Of a DNA stretch of 64,000 nt, positions 54,548 to 64,000 are shown piece by piece. This stretch comes from Chondrosia reniformis (taxonomy: Eukaryota; Porifera; Demospongiae; Chondrillida; Chondrillidae). The first letter of the stretch is position 1, and each line of letters opens with the position of its first letter. The position numbers and the translations under genes were made by a program. The notes under the pieces are model-generated. The model ran no database searches. It was not told the DNA's origin and saw nothing but the letters and a program-made list of their open reading frames with translations. The stretch spans positions 7,955,901-8,019,900 of the forward strand of contig OX359196.1 of NCBI GenBank assembly GCA_947172415.1. The letters run 5' to 3'.

Positions 54548-57500
54548 TCAGAGGAAGAAGAGTCTGTCTGAGAGCTCCACTGAAGGATCACGCAACAAGC
54601 TCTGTCCCACCATGTAGGCAAGCTTGTGAGCATACTACAAGGGAAGACCGCATACTCAAAGAGGATGTCACTCCACTTGGATGATACTGGACTCACCTGG
54701 CAGGGGGCTGGTACCCTGATGGTCCCAGGCCAGTTGTAGTACATAAATGTCATCTTGTAAGCCAACCTCTGAATGTGATCTGGTTTCAGTCCACTAGTGT
54801 TGTAGACGACGTGATAGTGGGATGGAGTAACAGTGCCTTCACGCACGTTCTGGGACACCAGGAAGAAGTCATAACCTCCAAATCCCCTGAGAGGAACACG
54901 ATACAGTCACTTAAAACCTGCCTGCATGGGGCATAGGGTCCTGCTCACACATTTCTATATTACACATTTGTAATGTATTGGCAGTCACCACACATGAAAA
55001 ATCTAAGATACCATTTTCCTACATGCTATATGCCTATTCTGTAAAAAGAGCCTATAGGGGAACTAAACCTAAAGAGAGCTTTAGATGAAGATACAGGAGT
55101 CTTTTCTTCCTTCTTTTCCCTTCTTTCATCTTCTTCTCCACTGGGTCATGCAAAACACATGCACAACAATGTGTTTCATTTCACTTTAGAAACGTGTACA
55201 TTAGTATATATGTGATGAGTGACGTGTGATGAGTGACGTGTGATGCTCACTTGATAGTAGTGCCAGTGGTGATGGTGTGGTCCAGCAGAGACCCAGGGGG
55301 AGGGTTCCTAAGCTGGTTGCCTACTAAAGCCATCATCCGTGTACTTATCCTCTTTTGAACAACAATCATTGCAAACTTGGGCTTATACTGATCACCTAGG
55401 TGATGATCATGTGACAATCATGTGACAATCATGTGACAGGTACAAGGTAACCCAAATGAACAGACCATATGCCTTGAAACATTCCAAAAGTTGTGGAATC
55501 TCTAAATCAGTGACTTGTGACAGCTGGCCCTGGGAGACTCCGTCCCTAAACACTATGATCCTGTCTGGAAAGGTCCCGTTAGCCTGCAGAGCAATACATA
55601 CCTCATATGCACATAGGGAGATGTGGTAACCATGGTAACACACCTCATGGTACTTGTTGAGTGCTTGAGAAAGGCAGACTTGCAAACCAGTCATTAGCTC
55701 CTGATACTCGGACTGAAAGATGACACGAGAGAACCATCTTGTCATCTGTCTGTTTGTACTGGCCACAAACCCAGCTACCGAGCGGCTGCCTTTCTTGTGG
55801 AACACATCCACACCTATCAACATTATGTTCTTCTACACACAGACACACAGAGAGAAATAACATCACAGTCACACTAGGGGAGGGAGGAGGGACTTACCAA
55901 AGGAACTTCAATTGACCACAATTCTCCACCTAACTTTGCATTTATCTACAGCAAAGAGAGAGGAGTCTATTTAGAGCCCACTTCTGGTAACACACCCAGT
56001 GAGACCCACTTACCTGAAGTACAATTTTCTGCGTGATGGCCTTTAGCTTCTGAGGGTTGCCCAGTGTCCTACTATTGATGCACTGCGAAGGGACCGGCTG
56101 CTCACAGCAACACATCTTCTTGACAGCACTGTAGCGGTCATCCCTCATCGTGGGGAAGATGCAGAGGACTAGCTGGAGACCAGAATGGAGGGACTCACGG
56201 ATAGCCTGAAGGTATGCGTCTGTGCGGTCGTCCTTCAAATCCTTTACCTGCAGACACCAGAGGGTGCACAGGATGATGTCACACAAGTTGCTTCACACTA
56301 ACACTTACAGTTGGGTTGGCCACCTCCATCCCCAGGGGAGGAGAGACCCTCTTCACCATGTTGATGAACTCAAAGGCTCTGCTGTTGTCCTTCTTTGTGC
56401 AGATGACAATCCAGCTCCGAAGGGGAACAGCAGTCAACATTGCCTCCTGCATGGCCTCCCGACCAAAGTCTCCATTCGTTCCCACCTACAGACACGGCCA
56501 CTTGTGACCTTCCAACACTGAGAAGGAGCTTGCACTGACCTGGACAGACCTTCCCTGAAAGATAATCTTCTCCTGAGGTAGGATCCTTCCCTTTGCAGCT
56601 AGATTGTCCTGGCCCAGCTGCAGTCCCCAGGAGGTGATCTCCTTCATAGCAGCAGGGTTGCCTTGGAGATTGCTGATAAACTTCTTGAAAGAGAGCTCTC
56701 TCTCTTGGGGTGTAATCTTGGTGTACGCAGCGATATCCTTCATCACTCTAAAGTCACTCCTTGCAGCATCTGTCAACCCAGTCATGTTGCACAGCTCGGG
56801 CACCAGACAGATGACCCTCTCCTCTCCCCCCAGGGCCCCTACCTGAGTCGGCTCGTTAGGCCTGGATCTTTTGCGTGGGCGGTGAATCAGCAGTGGTTGC
56901 TCTTCGTCGCTGATGGTCAGGTTGTACTGGTTCCTGTTTGGGAGAGCAGTGGGAGTGAGGCTGTACTGAATGTGGCAGTGCACTCACTTGTAGTAGTCTT
57001 TGAAGAGTATGCTCTGGCCAGCAGAGTTGGTGAAGCTGCTCCTGGGGTTCTTGTCCCATGCAATATCATCCACCCGATAGGTCCGGTTGTTGTAGCGAGT
57101 CAACACAACACTACCTACCAGCTGTTTTGTGGCTTCTTCCTGGAACCCATGCTGATGGTGGGCATAGAGGTCATAGCTGAGTGTGGGGCAGGGCAGAGGA
57201 GAGGTTTGGGGCAGGGCAGAGGAGAGGTTTGGGGCAGGGCAGAGGAGAGGTTTGGGGCGGCGCAGAGGAGAGGTTTGGGGCAGGGCAGAGGAGAGGTTTG
57301 GGGCGGGGCAGAGGAGAGGTTTGGGGCGGGGCAGAGGAGAGGTTTGGGGCGGGGCAGAGGAGAGGTTTGGGGCGGGGCAGAGGAGAGGTGTGGGGCGGGG
57401 CAGAGGAGAGGTTTGGGGCGGGGCAGAGGAGGAGTTAGGTACACAGCTGAAGCAGGTTAAACTCACAAGAAATCCAAAACACTTTCATCTCTGAGAACTT

Positions 57501-59679
57501 TGTGGCTAACATCCATCATAAGCATCAATCCTCCTAAAGAATCAGTACAAAAGGGTTAAGAGAGGGAGGGAGGTGAGGGAGTGGGGAAGAGGAAGGGGAG
57601 GGAGTGGGAGGAGTGGAAGAGGAGGGAGGTGAGGGAGTGGGGAAGAGGAAGGGGAGGGAGTGGGAGGAGTGGAAGGTGAGAAAGGGGAGGGAGAGGGGAA
57701 GAGAGAAAGGGGAGAGTACCATCTTTCCTGGCTATAGAGGTGACATATCCTGGCCACAGCTCCAACTTGTGCTGGGGTACACGCACTGAACCGCTCGGAT
57801 CAAAAGAGTTTCTTCCAATTTGTTTCAACTTGAGCTGTTTCATTGCTCTTTTGAAGAGGATGTTCATCAGATGAGGGCAGTCCTCATGGTACAGCTTCTT
57901 CACCAGTGTAATGGACACTTCAACCAAATCTCCCGTCCGCTCATTACGAACTTGTTTTGATATTGTCTACAACAAGTGGACATGTAAGGGATGATGTGCC
58001 ACTCCAAAGTAGACTAACCGAATCAGTAACCAGGACAGGAAGGTAGAGGGTGGATCCATCAAATGCTCTTGTATTTCCAATAACATCTTTCATTCCAGTC
58101 ATTAGAGCAAATCTCACATTATTTGAATCAATGACAGGGCTGCATTCAATAAATAATAACTAACCTTACACAGTGTAACATCACTACCTCACCTACCTGC
58201 ATGTGACAGTACGGGGCCTACCTGCATGTGACAGTACGGGGCCTACCTGCATGTGACAGTACGGGGCCTACCTGCATGTGACAGTACGGGGCCTACCTGC
58301 ATGTGACAGTACGGGGCCTACCTGCATGTGACAGTACGGGGCCTACCTGCATGTGACAGTACGGGGCCTACCTGCATGTGACAGTACGGGGCCTACCTGC
58401 ATGTGACAGTACGGGGCCTACCTGCATGTGACAGTACGGGGCCTCCCTGTATGTGACTGTACGGGGCCTACCTACATGTGACTGTACGGGGCCTACCTGC
58501 ATGTGACAGTACGGGGCCTACCTGTATGTGACAGTACGGGGCCTACCTGCATGTGACTGTACAGGGCCTACCTGTATGTGACAGTACGGGGCCTACCTGC
58601 ATGTGACAGTACGGGGCCTACCTGCATGTGACTGTACAGGGCCTACCTGCATGTGACAGTACGGGGCCTACCTGCATGTGACAGTACGGGGCCTACCTGT
58701 ATGTGACAGTACGGGGCCTACCTGTATGTGACAGTGTACTGGAAAACATATTCTGTCGTGGTGATCATCTTCACGTAATTTAGCTTCAACTGAATGCTAC
58801 ATCAGAAGACATGTGAAATGACACCGGAGCAGACATGTGAAATGACACTGGAGAAGACATGTGAAATGACACCGGAGCAGACATGTGAAATGACACCGGA
58901 GAAGACACACAGACACTTGAACTGACCGAGTTCCTTGGGAACCTTGTCTGGCTTCTGAAGGTAATACATCTTTCTTTGAAATGGATGTGGCTGAGGGAGG
59001 CGTGGCACCCATTGATGGAGGGTGTGGTCTGGAGGGTGTCACCTCCATGGGAATGGGCGCCCCAGGTGACGTGCTCTGAGTGGGTGTGGGTTGTTGCTGT
59101 AGCAACTGTAGCAAACTGGCTCGACCTCTCCCTTCCTGACGGACTGGGGGCGGGGTGGTCGGTAGCATTGAGGGCGCCCCAGGGGGCAGGGATGGGGGCT
59201 GAGGCATGGGGTCTGTGGGCAGTGGTGGCATGGACCCCTCGCCCTCCTACGAATAGCGAGGACAATGGGATACACTATTCAGTGTGAACTTTAGACTGAA
59301 CCGAACACACACATGCAAAACAAGAGGCATCACGTGATCTAGTAAGCAGCAGAATACCCAACAACTTTATAGTCATTAACACTATCTCGTGCTATGGGCA
59401 ATAACATGTGTAGGGAGACCACCTCAAAATACGAACACCGATGACCCTTTATCGCATGGTGCTTCAATGCGAAATGTAGAAACAGGTTCTCTAGTAGCAA
59501 CTCACTGTTTTGACTGCTCGTTCGCCAGGTTTCCGTTTCGTCTGTTCGAGAGCCTACAGCGGACGACAGCACAAGAGAGAACGCTTTGTCTCGCGAATGA
59601 CACACGCGACAGAGTGTTAGCTTACTTGTCTCAGAGCAGCTCCTCGGCCGCCTCTCCCAAAGCCACTAAATTCCGACAT
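54548..59679 (-). CDS. Piwi-clade Argonaute, 16 exons
   Basis: piRNA-guided nuclease for transposon silencing in germ and stem cells. Exons 59679-59626, 59246-58927, 58796-58722, 58139-58019, 57966-57720, 57533-57467, 57176-56988, 56933-56540, 56485-56309, 56247-56014, 55945-55898, 55832-55644, 55583-55466, 55395-55251, 54886-54697 and 54634-54548 sum to 2655 nt, 884 aa. The N-terminus [13 protein letters not shown] carries RG/GR sites of the kind methylated and read by Tudor proteins. A 110-residue Pro/Gln-rich stretch follows, then PAZ (about 275-410, [19 protein letters not shown]). The PIWI domain (about 560-870) keeps the slicer triad: D651 in GVDVFHKK, D719 in VFRDGVS and H816 in [10 protein letters not shown]. 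The C-terminus RLFFL is as in Piwi proteins. Small exons are typical of this window. It appears slicer-competent; subfamily (PIWIL1 or 2) is not assigned. Confidence 0.96.
55001..55106 (-). repeat. Dispersed repeat copy 2 (Piwi intron 14)
   Basis: Reverse complement of the element in the GST A intron (50571-50660), sharing the CTATAGG-centred core and flanks with scattered changes and small indels. In sense orientation relative to neither host gene's exons. Confidence 0.8.
57177..57437. repeat. 23-bp minisatellite, Piwi intron 6
   Basis: About 11 copies of GGGGCAGGGCAGAGGAGAGG(TTT). On the gene strand it is a long pyrimidine tract ending at the acceptor CACTCAG. Confidence 0.96.
57550..57712. 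repeat. GA-rich repeat, Piwi intron 5
   Basis: Irregular GGGAAGAGGAAGGGGAGGGA units filling the intron beside the 57720-57966 exon. Confidence 0.93.
58195..58735. repeat. 25-bp minisatellite built from the Piwi exon 3 donor junction
   Basis: About 21 copies of a 25-bp unit. On the gene strand each unit reads CTGTCACATRCAG/GTAGGCC; exon 3 itself ends CTGTCACATACAG/GTAGGCC. The array therefore consists of repeated exon-end plus donor sequence, beginning inside the exon. Confidence 0.95.
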
Positions 59680-59947
59680 CTTTAATCAACGTATGGCCGG
59701 GGTTGACATGACAACAGCGCCAAAATTTGAAGATTCAATTCCCAACGGGACAAGGGAGACCGCATCCTAAACCGCATCTTATTAGTAAACCGCATCTTAT
59801 TAGATTATCAGAAGACTGCTAAAGTCCACTGCAGTTAGCCCAGGCATACCTTTAATGTCTATAGAGAACAATAAAAAATTTCTACAAAAACTATGAAGAT
59901 GTAGGGATGGCACAAAAAGCATAGAAACAAGAAAGGGATGTTACACA

Positions 59948-60018
59948 GTGAAGCATTAGCTATGCATGAATCATACAACACCCTTGCTTGTAGGATTCAT
60001 GCATAGCTAATGCTTCAC
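59948..60018. repeat. Near-perfect hairpin, 29-bp arms, 13-nt loop
   Basis: GTGAAGCATTAGCTATGCAT opens the left arm and its complement closes the right arm; 28 of 29 positions pair. Total length is 71 nt. Could be a small-RNA precursor fold, the core of a MITE, or a cruciform; the sequence alone does not decide. Confidence 0.9.
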
Positions 60019-60080
60019 AAATGTATTGGGTAATAGAACGTTGATGGTTGAAATGCTCTAATTTGACAGTTGTTCCTAGT

Positions 60081-60175
60081 GCTCCACTCAAGGACCCGTC
60101 AAATCAACGACATGTCTGTATATATAATATGTATGCTCCACTCAAGGACCCGTCAAATCAATGACATGTCTGTAT
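60081..60175 (+). repeat. Direct repeat, about 42 bp, period 53 bp
   Basis: GCTCCACTCAAGGACCCGTC and the following 22 bp occur twice with one difference. A shorter relative (GCTCCACTCATCAAATATCA) lies at about 60651. Confidence 0.93.
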
Positions 60176-60771
60176 CAGAGAGTACGGTAGTACTCTCTAA
60201 GTAGGGATGGCCGAAAAAAAAGATGGCCGCCCTATCCAATGTATTATCAATAAACACCTCATAAATCAACAACGATAGGATTTTCGGTCGCATTCGAGTG
60301 TTTGCAGTCGTTTTTGCACGCTTTTCTAAACGCCAAAACATGTTTCGATGGTCTACAACCTTCGTAAAGTGGTTAAACCAAAATGGGCTAAATTCAGAAA
60401 TTCCTCATTTTTTCTTCTTCTTTTTTCAAATGAGCTAGCGCTATCCCTACTTCTAGTATATCCATGATGCGCCCAAACATAGAAGTGATGTGTATAGTTA
60501 AGTTTCAGTATGCCACTTCTACAATGTTAGTCTTACCATATGATCACTTTCTTGTTTCGTTACTTTTTCTAGATGTGCCAATCACTGTTATAGTGCCATC
60601 CCTACTTTTAACTTCATTTTTGAATGTTTTTATTTAACTTTATAATATATATGCTCCACTCATCAAATATCAATGTTATCCATCAACTGATGAGAGTAGT
60701 AAATGGCGCCATGTTTATTTTGATACCGTAGAAATATTCCCGAGAGAAATATTCCCGGAAAACATTATAAA

Positions 60772-61367
60772 ATGGCCGAACAAATGGACGTAGATAACCT
60801 CGGCTCTTCAACAGAACCTAAAGAGAAGAAAAGGTTCGAAGTTAAAAAGGTAAAGGACAATTTACATTTACCAACGTCTCCTCGGCCAATATCAATATAC
60901 CTTCAGTGATTATTACTTTTAATTCCTTTTAATTGTAGTGGAATGCCGTCGCCCTCTGGGCCTGGGGTAAGTTGTATATATATCGACAGTTGAGCCATCG
61001 ATTTTTTTTAATCTTTTTTGCAGATATTGTTGTAGATAATTGCGCAATATGTCGTAATCTCATAATGGATCCATGTGAGTTTAGATTGGCCTATGTTGTA
61101 CTGACAAGGGGTAACCTATTGTTTCATGTGTTAGGCATTGAGTGTCAGGCTAACCAGGCCTCTACCATCAGCGAGGAGTGCACAGTGGCCTGGGGAATTT
61201 GTAATCACGCCTTCCACTTCCACTGCATCTCAAGGTGGCTCAAGACACGAGGAGTGTGCCCGCTGGACAATCGGGAATGGGAGTTTCACAAGTTAGTGCA
61301 ACTTATATTGCTAGTCTGATGTTCCCATAGAAACAATGTACCTTTGTGTATTAGGTATGGCCGGTAG
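60772..61367 (+). CDS. RBX1: RBX1/ROC1 RING-box protein, 5 exons
   Basis: Catalytic RING subunit of cullin-RING ubiquitin ligases; recruits E2 and NEDD8 machinery. Exons 60772-60849, 60939-60966, 61024-61074, 61135-61291 and 61355-61367 sum to 327 nt, 108 aa, the same length as human RBX1. The N-terminal strand [20 protein letters not shown] inserts into the cullin. The RING-H2 residues are all present: [32 protein letters not shown] and VCPLDNREW, ending KYGR. The last exon encodes only four residues and the stop. The start context TAAAATGGCCGA is TISU/YY1-like. It could partner with the two F-box proteins in this window (inference from family). Confidence 0.97.
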
Positions 61368-61453
61368 ACATACTATGGAGGCTTTTGAGACAGAAAAGAG
61401 CTTTAATCATGTAACTCTGTTTTGTTTATGTAAAAATATAAACAGTAAAAACA

Positions 61454-63049
61454 TTAGTCAAAGGGCAGTGATAATGGTGGGGACAGGGTAGCCACTCCGT
61501 GATACCTGTAGAAGTGAGAAAGTGGCGTTAGAAGATGGAGAGATAGAGGGAAGGAGTTGTGCTTACTTATCTGAAGAGTACTTGTCTCTGATAGTTTTCT
61601 GTGGGTGGCTAGTTGCATTGCAAAATGTTCTGTGTAACAGTCTGAGACACACATCAATATCATCTTTACTGTAGCCAGAATGAAACTCCAGCGATAAGCC
61701 CTGTGGAGAGGGTCAATATGATAATGGATGGTATAGTTAGGTGGTAATTGCAAGGGTTTTACCCATGATGGCTGTTGGTTGAGGGTGTATCTGGCTAGAC
61801 AGATGGATGCAGCAGCCATTTCTGATGGAAGATACTTCAAATAATGCTCACCTTCCAACAGGGACAAGTGACATAAATACTATTTAAAGAGATGAAGCAA
61901 TCATTAACATCATGTCACATGCTAGTCATGTGACATACTGTACATACTTGAGCCAAAGACAGGCACCTCTCATTAGCAGAGCAAGCCAGGCCATAACGCT
62001 GCAAGAAGACATTGATTGTCGGACAAATTAGTCTCCAGTCAAAAGCATTTAAAATGATTCGCTCCATTTCCACAACCTAATACATGTAGAGACAGAGTGG
62101 TGAAGGGGCTGCTAGCAGACGTGAGATGCTTGCATACCTGTCTCCTGGTGTAGGTATCATCTGTGACATACACAAACTCTGTAATGTCTGGTGGATATAT
62201 TTCCTCATACTTGGCAGCTAAGTACAAGCATGTGGTCCCCAAGAGCTGCAGCTTGCTTCTTGTGACAGCCATCTTTGAGAGGAAGCGATCCACATATAGG
62301 ACTCCCAAGTAGAGTGTTTCAGGCAGCAGCTTGTATTCCTCCGCCACCTCCACCATCCAGTCCACCAGAATGGACCTCATGCAGTGGGTGATATCCGGCT
62401 GCTTGGACATGTAGTCCGAGGATGGCTTCAGGTTGATCTGTGGTAGGGAGATCAGACTAATCCAAGGCACTGCTTGACAGGTAACTACTCACTTCTGCCT
62501 CCCTGAGGTACATGAATATTTCTTGGCCGTACTCCACTGCTGCCTGGTCTTCCTCTGTCGAGTCCAAATTTACAATCTCTTCACACTCTCTTGCTGCTAA
62601 GGTTATCTCTGGTGAAGAAAGGTCTGCAATGCCCAAAGGAGACACTAGATAGCTGCACTGCCAGAGCATAGATGTACATTGCCTCACCCCACTTTGAAGT
62701 TGCTTGTGGTTGCTGGGATACAGTCAGGAGGTCTGGCTTATTGGACCAGATGGTTGTTCCAAGCGGAAATGGTCCAGTGTTACTGTGCTGGTCTGCACAA
62801 GACTACAGGGACAAGACAAGTGGTATCACAATGATCCTTTGCAGCACAAATCTACATTACCTTATTTTGCTGCGGATGAAGTGGTACGTTACCGATGTCC
62901 TGAAGGGCCTGGCGCTTTGTACCCTGAACTGCTTCCATTTTCTTTCTTCTCTTGCTACCAGAGGCTAATGTTAAGGAATCTGTCCCGTCCATAAAAAAAC
63001 TTTCCTGACTTTCAAAAAACGGATTTACAACGACAATACTCTTCTCCAT
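61454..63049 (-). CDS. CCNA2: Cyclin A, 8 exons
   Basis: S/M-phase CDK-activating cyclin. Exons 63049-62861, 62802-62688, 62623-62493, 62437-62138, 62076-61948, 61879-61763, 61700-61567 and 61505-61454 sum to 1167 nt, 388 aa. The N-terminus has a basic NLS (KRRKK, 33-37) and the cyclin A destruction box RQALQDIGN (46-54) for APC/C degradation. The N-terminal cyclin box has [18 protein letters not shown] (MRAIL helix with W for substrate RxL docking), YVDRFLS and [11 protein letters not shown]. The C-terminal box has [16 protein letters not shown]. The stop is only 86 bp from that of RBX1, so the 3' UTRs of the convergent genes probably overlap. The symbol marks family; vertebrate A1 and A2 arose later. 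Confidence 0.95.
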
Positions 63050-63194
63050 ATTTCTCAGAATCTTCAGCTAGCCGATCTGTGAAATCGGGGAAATCGGGTT
63101 TACACGTTAGGCGACAGATTTGAAAGGTTGAAAATTGGCGCCATTACTCTTAAAAGCGGATGTGGTGGACTTCCGATTAGATCAGCGACATAAA
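63050..63194. promoter_or_regulatory. Divergent promoter of cyclin A and golgin-45
   Basis: 145 bp between start codons. Contains GATTTGAAAGGTTGAAAATT at about 63117, reminiscent of a CHR-type element (TTTGAA) of cell-cycle genes, and E2F-like TTGGCGCC at 63136-63143. Both are plausible for cyclin A but unproven. Confidence 0.5.
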
Positions 63195-64000
63195 ATGGCG
63201 GCTATAGTATCGTCCGAAAAGAGAAAGGTAAGAAAGTTGTAAGTAAATGTAAACAGGCGCTTATTAAATGTGTCCAATCTTTTAGTATTTAAGGAGAGCA
63301 CAACACCTGAAGAAACAATTAAAGTAAGTCTGGATTGCCTTATCTAATCTCTCTCTCACATGAGTCTCTGTCTGGTTGTGCGAAGGTTGGACCATCGGGA
63401 GAGCTTCTTTGAACATCAAAAAGAATGGACGGACGCGCATTCAGACCAAAACGCATTGTCCCGGGTGGTTCTTGATATCGAGGAGGACGAGGTGGTTAGT
63501 AGGGGTCCACACTTCGCGTCTCCGTCCCCTTTGACTGGTCAGATTCTAGCTCCACAGTCGCCACCTCTCGCCACCTCGGATGCCTCTGGCAATAGCTCAA
63601 GTCAGGATTGCGTACAGTGTAACGAAGTTACTTTCCAAAATAGAAAACTGAGTCTGAAGTTGGATGCACAACGGAAAGCAAATCTGGAATTGAAACGTCT
63701 CCTGGTGGCATCAGTGGGTGATGACATAAACTCAAAGTTTGAACGAGTAGCAAATGAAAAGGCGCAACTTTCAGTGGACTTGGAGGCGACCTTGCAGCGT
63801 CTGACAGAGGACTGGGAAGAAATTGAGCGACTAGCTATAGAGTCGGATCTCTGGCGGTCCAAGTATGTTGGAAGTCGTTTCATGTTAGAGGAACTGGTTC
63901 AGTGGAAAGATGCTTTAGCAAAACTACTCCAGGACAGCCATTTTGTTATGAAAGACTTGGTCTTGCAGCAGAACCAAATGAGTGAATTATTAGTCAAAGT
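63195..64000 (+). CDS. BLZF1: Golgin-45 (BLZF1) homologue, 5' part
   Basis: Golgi coiled-coil tether that binds GRASP55 and Rab2 in vertebrates. Exons 63195-63227, 63286-63323 and 63386 to the window edge; the 3' end lies outside. MAAIVSSEKRK is followed by a basic helical region and a Ser/Pro-rich linker with a CVQC pair. From about 63640 the reading is a continuous coiled coil: LLVASVGDDINSKFERVANE, KAQLSVDLE, ESDLWRSKYVGSRFMLEEL. ERVANEKAQL and DLWRSKY-x-x-SR are the golgin-45 landmarks. The start ATAAAATGGCGGC is a TISU-type context. The assignment is by eye over about 90 residues. Confidence 0.8.

Larger units (their letters stand above)
59680..60771. other. Divergent flank of Piwi and RBX1
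   Basis: 1.1-kb spacer between start codons pointing apart. It contains a 29-bp-arm hairpin (59948-60018), a 53-bp-period direct repeat (60081-60175) and several TAGGGATGGC/GCCATCCCTA motifs in opposing orientation (about 59902, 60203, 60595), which look like remnants of short inverted-repeat elements. No convincing gene. Confidence 0.55.

Noticed and set aside
54548-59679. piRNA cluster at the Piwi locus
   Set aside because: No transposon fragments accumulate here; small RNA data would be needed.

Overview
The window reads as gene-dense nuclear DNA of an animal. Almost every gene is broken into short exons with GT-AG introns, many of them only 54-70 bp, and the gene set is metazoan: an Eph-like receptor tyrosine kinase, an FE65-type adaptor, Piwi, LSD1, cyclin A, ISWI and NUDT6. 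Taxon-restricted receptors and compact, minisatellite-filled introns suggest an early-branching animal such as a sponge. That placement is inference; no rRNA or mitochondrial marker is present. Exon boundaries were set by hand from GT/AG sites and reading phase. For each multi-exon gene the exons sum to a multiple of three, which supports the models.

Layout: 1-1266 (-) membrane adenylyl cyclase, C-terminal part outside the window; 1697-11077 (-) ISWI/SMARCA5 remodeler in 24 exons; 11757-13153 (+) kinase-less receptor and 13767-18573 (+) its full-length receptor tyrosine kinase neighbour, made by tandem duplication; 19378-20337 (+) one-exon 7TM receptor; 20729-21001 (-) SLC35A4-microprotein-like small membrane protein, head to head with 21046-23506 (+) SLC10A7; 23850-28134 (-) FE65-like adaptor with tyrosine repeats, WW and apparently three PTB domains; 28822-30554 (+) FAXDC2-type hydroxylase; 30847-34329 (+) F-box/WD40 protein; 34417-36662 (-) FBXO9; 37110-39402 (+) coiled-coil protein; 39656-40561 (-) four-helix membrane protein; 41271-41908 (-) PPxY proline-rich protein; 42836-44109 (+) NUDT6; 44270-49776 (-) LSD1/KDM1A; 49949-51374 and 51721-52808 (+) two theta-class GSTs; 52982-54415 (-) ALG11; 54548-59679 (-) Piwi; 60772-61367 (+) RBX1; 61454-63049 (-) cyclin A; 63195-64000 (+) golgin-45, cut by the window edge.

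These are mostly unrelated housekeeping and signalling genes, not a pathway cluster. Thematic links are chromatin (ISWI, LSD1), SCF/cullin ubiquitination (F-box/WD40, FBXO9, RBX1) and tyrosine signalling (receptor pair, FE65-like adaptor). Genes are often head to head with tens to hundreds of bases between start codons.

The most striking non-coding feature is about 25 minisatellite arrays, nearly all inside introns and often filling them from donor to acceptor. At least two look seeded by duplication of a splice-donor junction. Other points: an excess of amino-acid-changing differences between the two receptor ectodomains, an apparent gene-conversion tract in the GST pair, a near-perfect 29-bp hairpin between Piwi and RBX1, and a dispersed repeat shared by a GST intron and a Piwi intron.
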